NCBI RefSeq assembly: GCF_003201815.1
Contig: NZ_QJKB01000011.1
Location: 109,966 to 173,965, forward strand
Direction of reading: 5' to 3'
Source: Undibacterium pigrum
Lineage (GTDB): Bacteria > Pseudomonadota > Gammaproteobacteria > Burkholderiales > Burkholderiaceae_D
DNA: 64,000 bases
In this document: in pieces, positions 63,723 to 64,000 of the stretch
Layout of the letters: the number at the start of each line of letters is the position of its first letter
How positions within the stretch are numbered: position 1 is the stretch's first letter
The notes under the pieces: model-generated
Databases searched by the model: none
Told to the model about the DNA's origin: nothing
The model's input: only the letters and a program-made list of their open reading frames with translations
Made by a program: the position numbers and the translations under genes

Positions 63723-63827
63723 TCTTCGATTAGGTGCTTCTGCGATTATCTGCTTGCCGTAACGCGAGTAGGTGCCTAAAAAGCAAGCTTCGCACTTTTT
63801 AAATTAAATATAAATTAGGAGTTCTAA

Positions 63828-64000
63828 ATGGCTAATACAGCTGCTGATATCCAAAAGCTTTACATCGCTTATTTCAACCGTCCTGCAGATCCAAGTGGTC
63901 TGGCCTACTGGACAGCCCAGAATTTCACGCTGAACCAAATCGCTGACAGCTTCTCCAAACAAGCAGAATACGCCACCGTATTTGCTGGTAAAACAACAGA
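63828..64000 (+). CDS. DUF4214 domain protein, 5' part only (runs past window end)
   Basis: 57 codons are visible, cut by the window edge. TAGGAG precedes the ATG. The N-terminal ADIQKLYIAYFNRPADPSGLAYW and IADSFSKQAEYATVFAG are the signature of DUF4214, a repeat module of large secreted or S-layer-like, often calcium-binding proteins. No signal peptide is seen, as usual for type I secreted members. Its two-promoter leader with a CRP site suggests strong, regulated expression. Full length unknown. Confidence 0.85.
   Translation, partial: MANTAADIQKLYIAYFNRPADPSGLAYWTAQNFTLNQIADSFSKQAEYATVFAGKTT

Noticed and set aside
1..64000. tRNA or rRNA genes, prophage, toxin-antitoxin or classic defence genes
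   Set aside because: I read all intergenic stretches and found no cloverleaf, rRNA-like sequence, integrase, or defence-type gene pair.

Overview
The window looks like the chromosome of a betaproteobacterium of the order Burkholderiales, most likely Oxalobacteraceae (Undibacterium/Janthinobacterium-like). Grounds: the order gshA-gshB-EIIA(Man)-ptsH-ptsI, the metXW operon, a proteobacterial-type GshA, a branched-chain-type ABC transporter cluster with acyl-CoA ligases and a Crp/Fnr gene, and a DUF4214 protein gene at the right edge. The genus is an inference. I see no rRNA, tRNA, CRISPR array, insertion sequence or prophage gene.

Layout. 1-7 kb: alpha-carbonic anhydrase, DUF3052 protein, a secreted Cache protein and a two-gene molybdenum hydroxylase (IorAB type). 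5.7-14.4 kb (minus strand): a Liv-type ABC transporter with two AMP-forming CoA ligases, facing a divergent Crp/Fnr regulator. 15.4-20.8 kb: DUF2520 protein, Cache-GGDEF cyclase, glycine-zipper protein, MAPEG protein, AI-2E-family permease, ABM protein. 20.9-26.1 kb: glutathione synthesis plus the regulatory PTS. 26.2-28.1 kb: a SAM-II-type riboswitch in front of metXW. 28.1-37 kb: acyltransferase, M48 protease, Oar-like TonB receptor, surface 5'-nucleotidase, exonuclease III.

37.3-57.2 kb is a surface polysaccharide locus interrupted by pyrE. It has gmd and rmd (GDP-D-rhamnose), manC, the ABC exporter wzm/wzt with a carbohydrate-binding Wzt tail, two single-domain and two very large multi-domain glycosyltransferases, a coiled-coil methyltransferase, and an MBOAT/SGNH acylation pair. 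The content resembles an A-band-like D-rhamnan pathway.

57.2-64 kb is the most interesting part: a CRP-like regulator with an apparently intact cAMP pocket and an E. coli-like recognition helix, a TPR plus beta-barrel outer membrane protein, a CHASE2 adenylate cyclase, a divergent FecR-domain protein, and the start of a DUF4214 gene. Four exact TGTGA-N6-TCACA palindromes lie in this window, upstream of the GGDEF cyclase, gmd, the FecR gene and the DUF4214 gene. I propose a local cAMP circuit that controls the cell surface.

A second theme is a dispersed family of 99-196 bp palindromic elements (six copies seen) that share the core GTACTnnAGTAC and sit at gene ends, inside operons and at the junction of the polysaccharide insertion.
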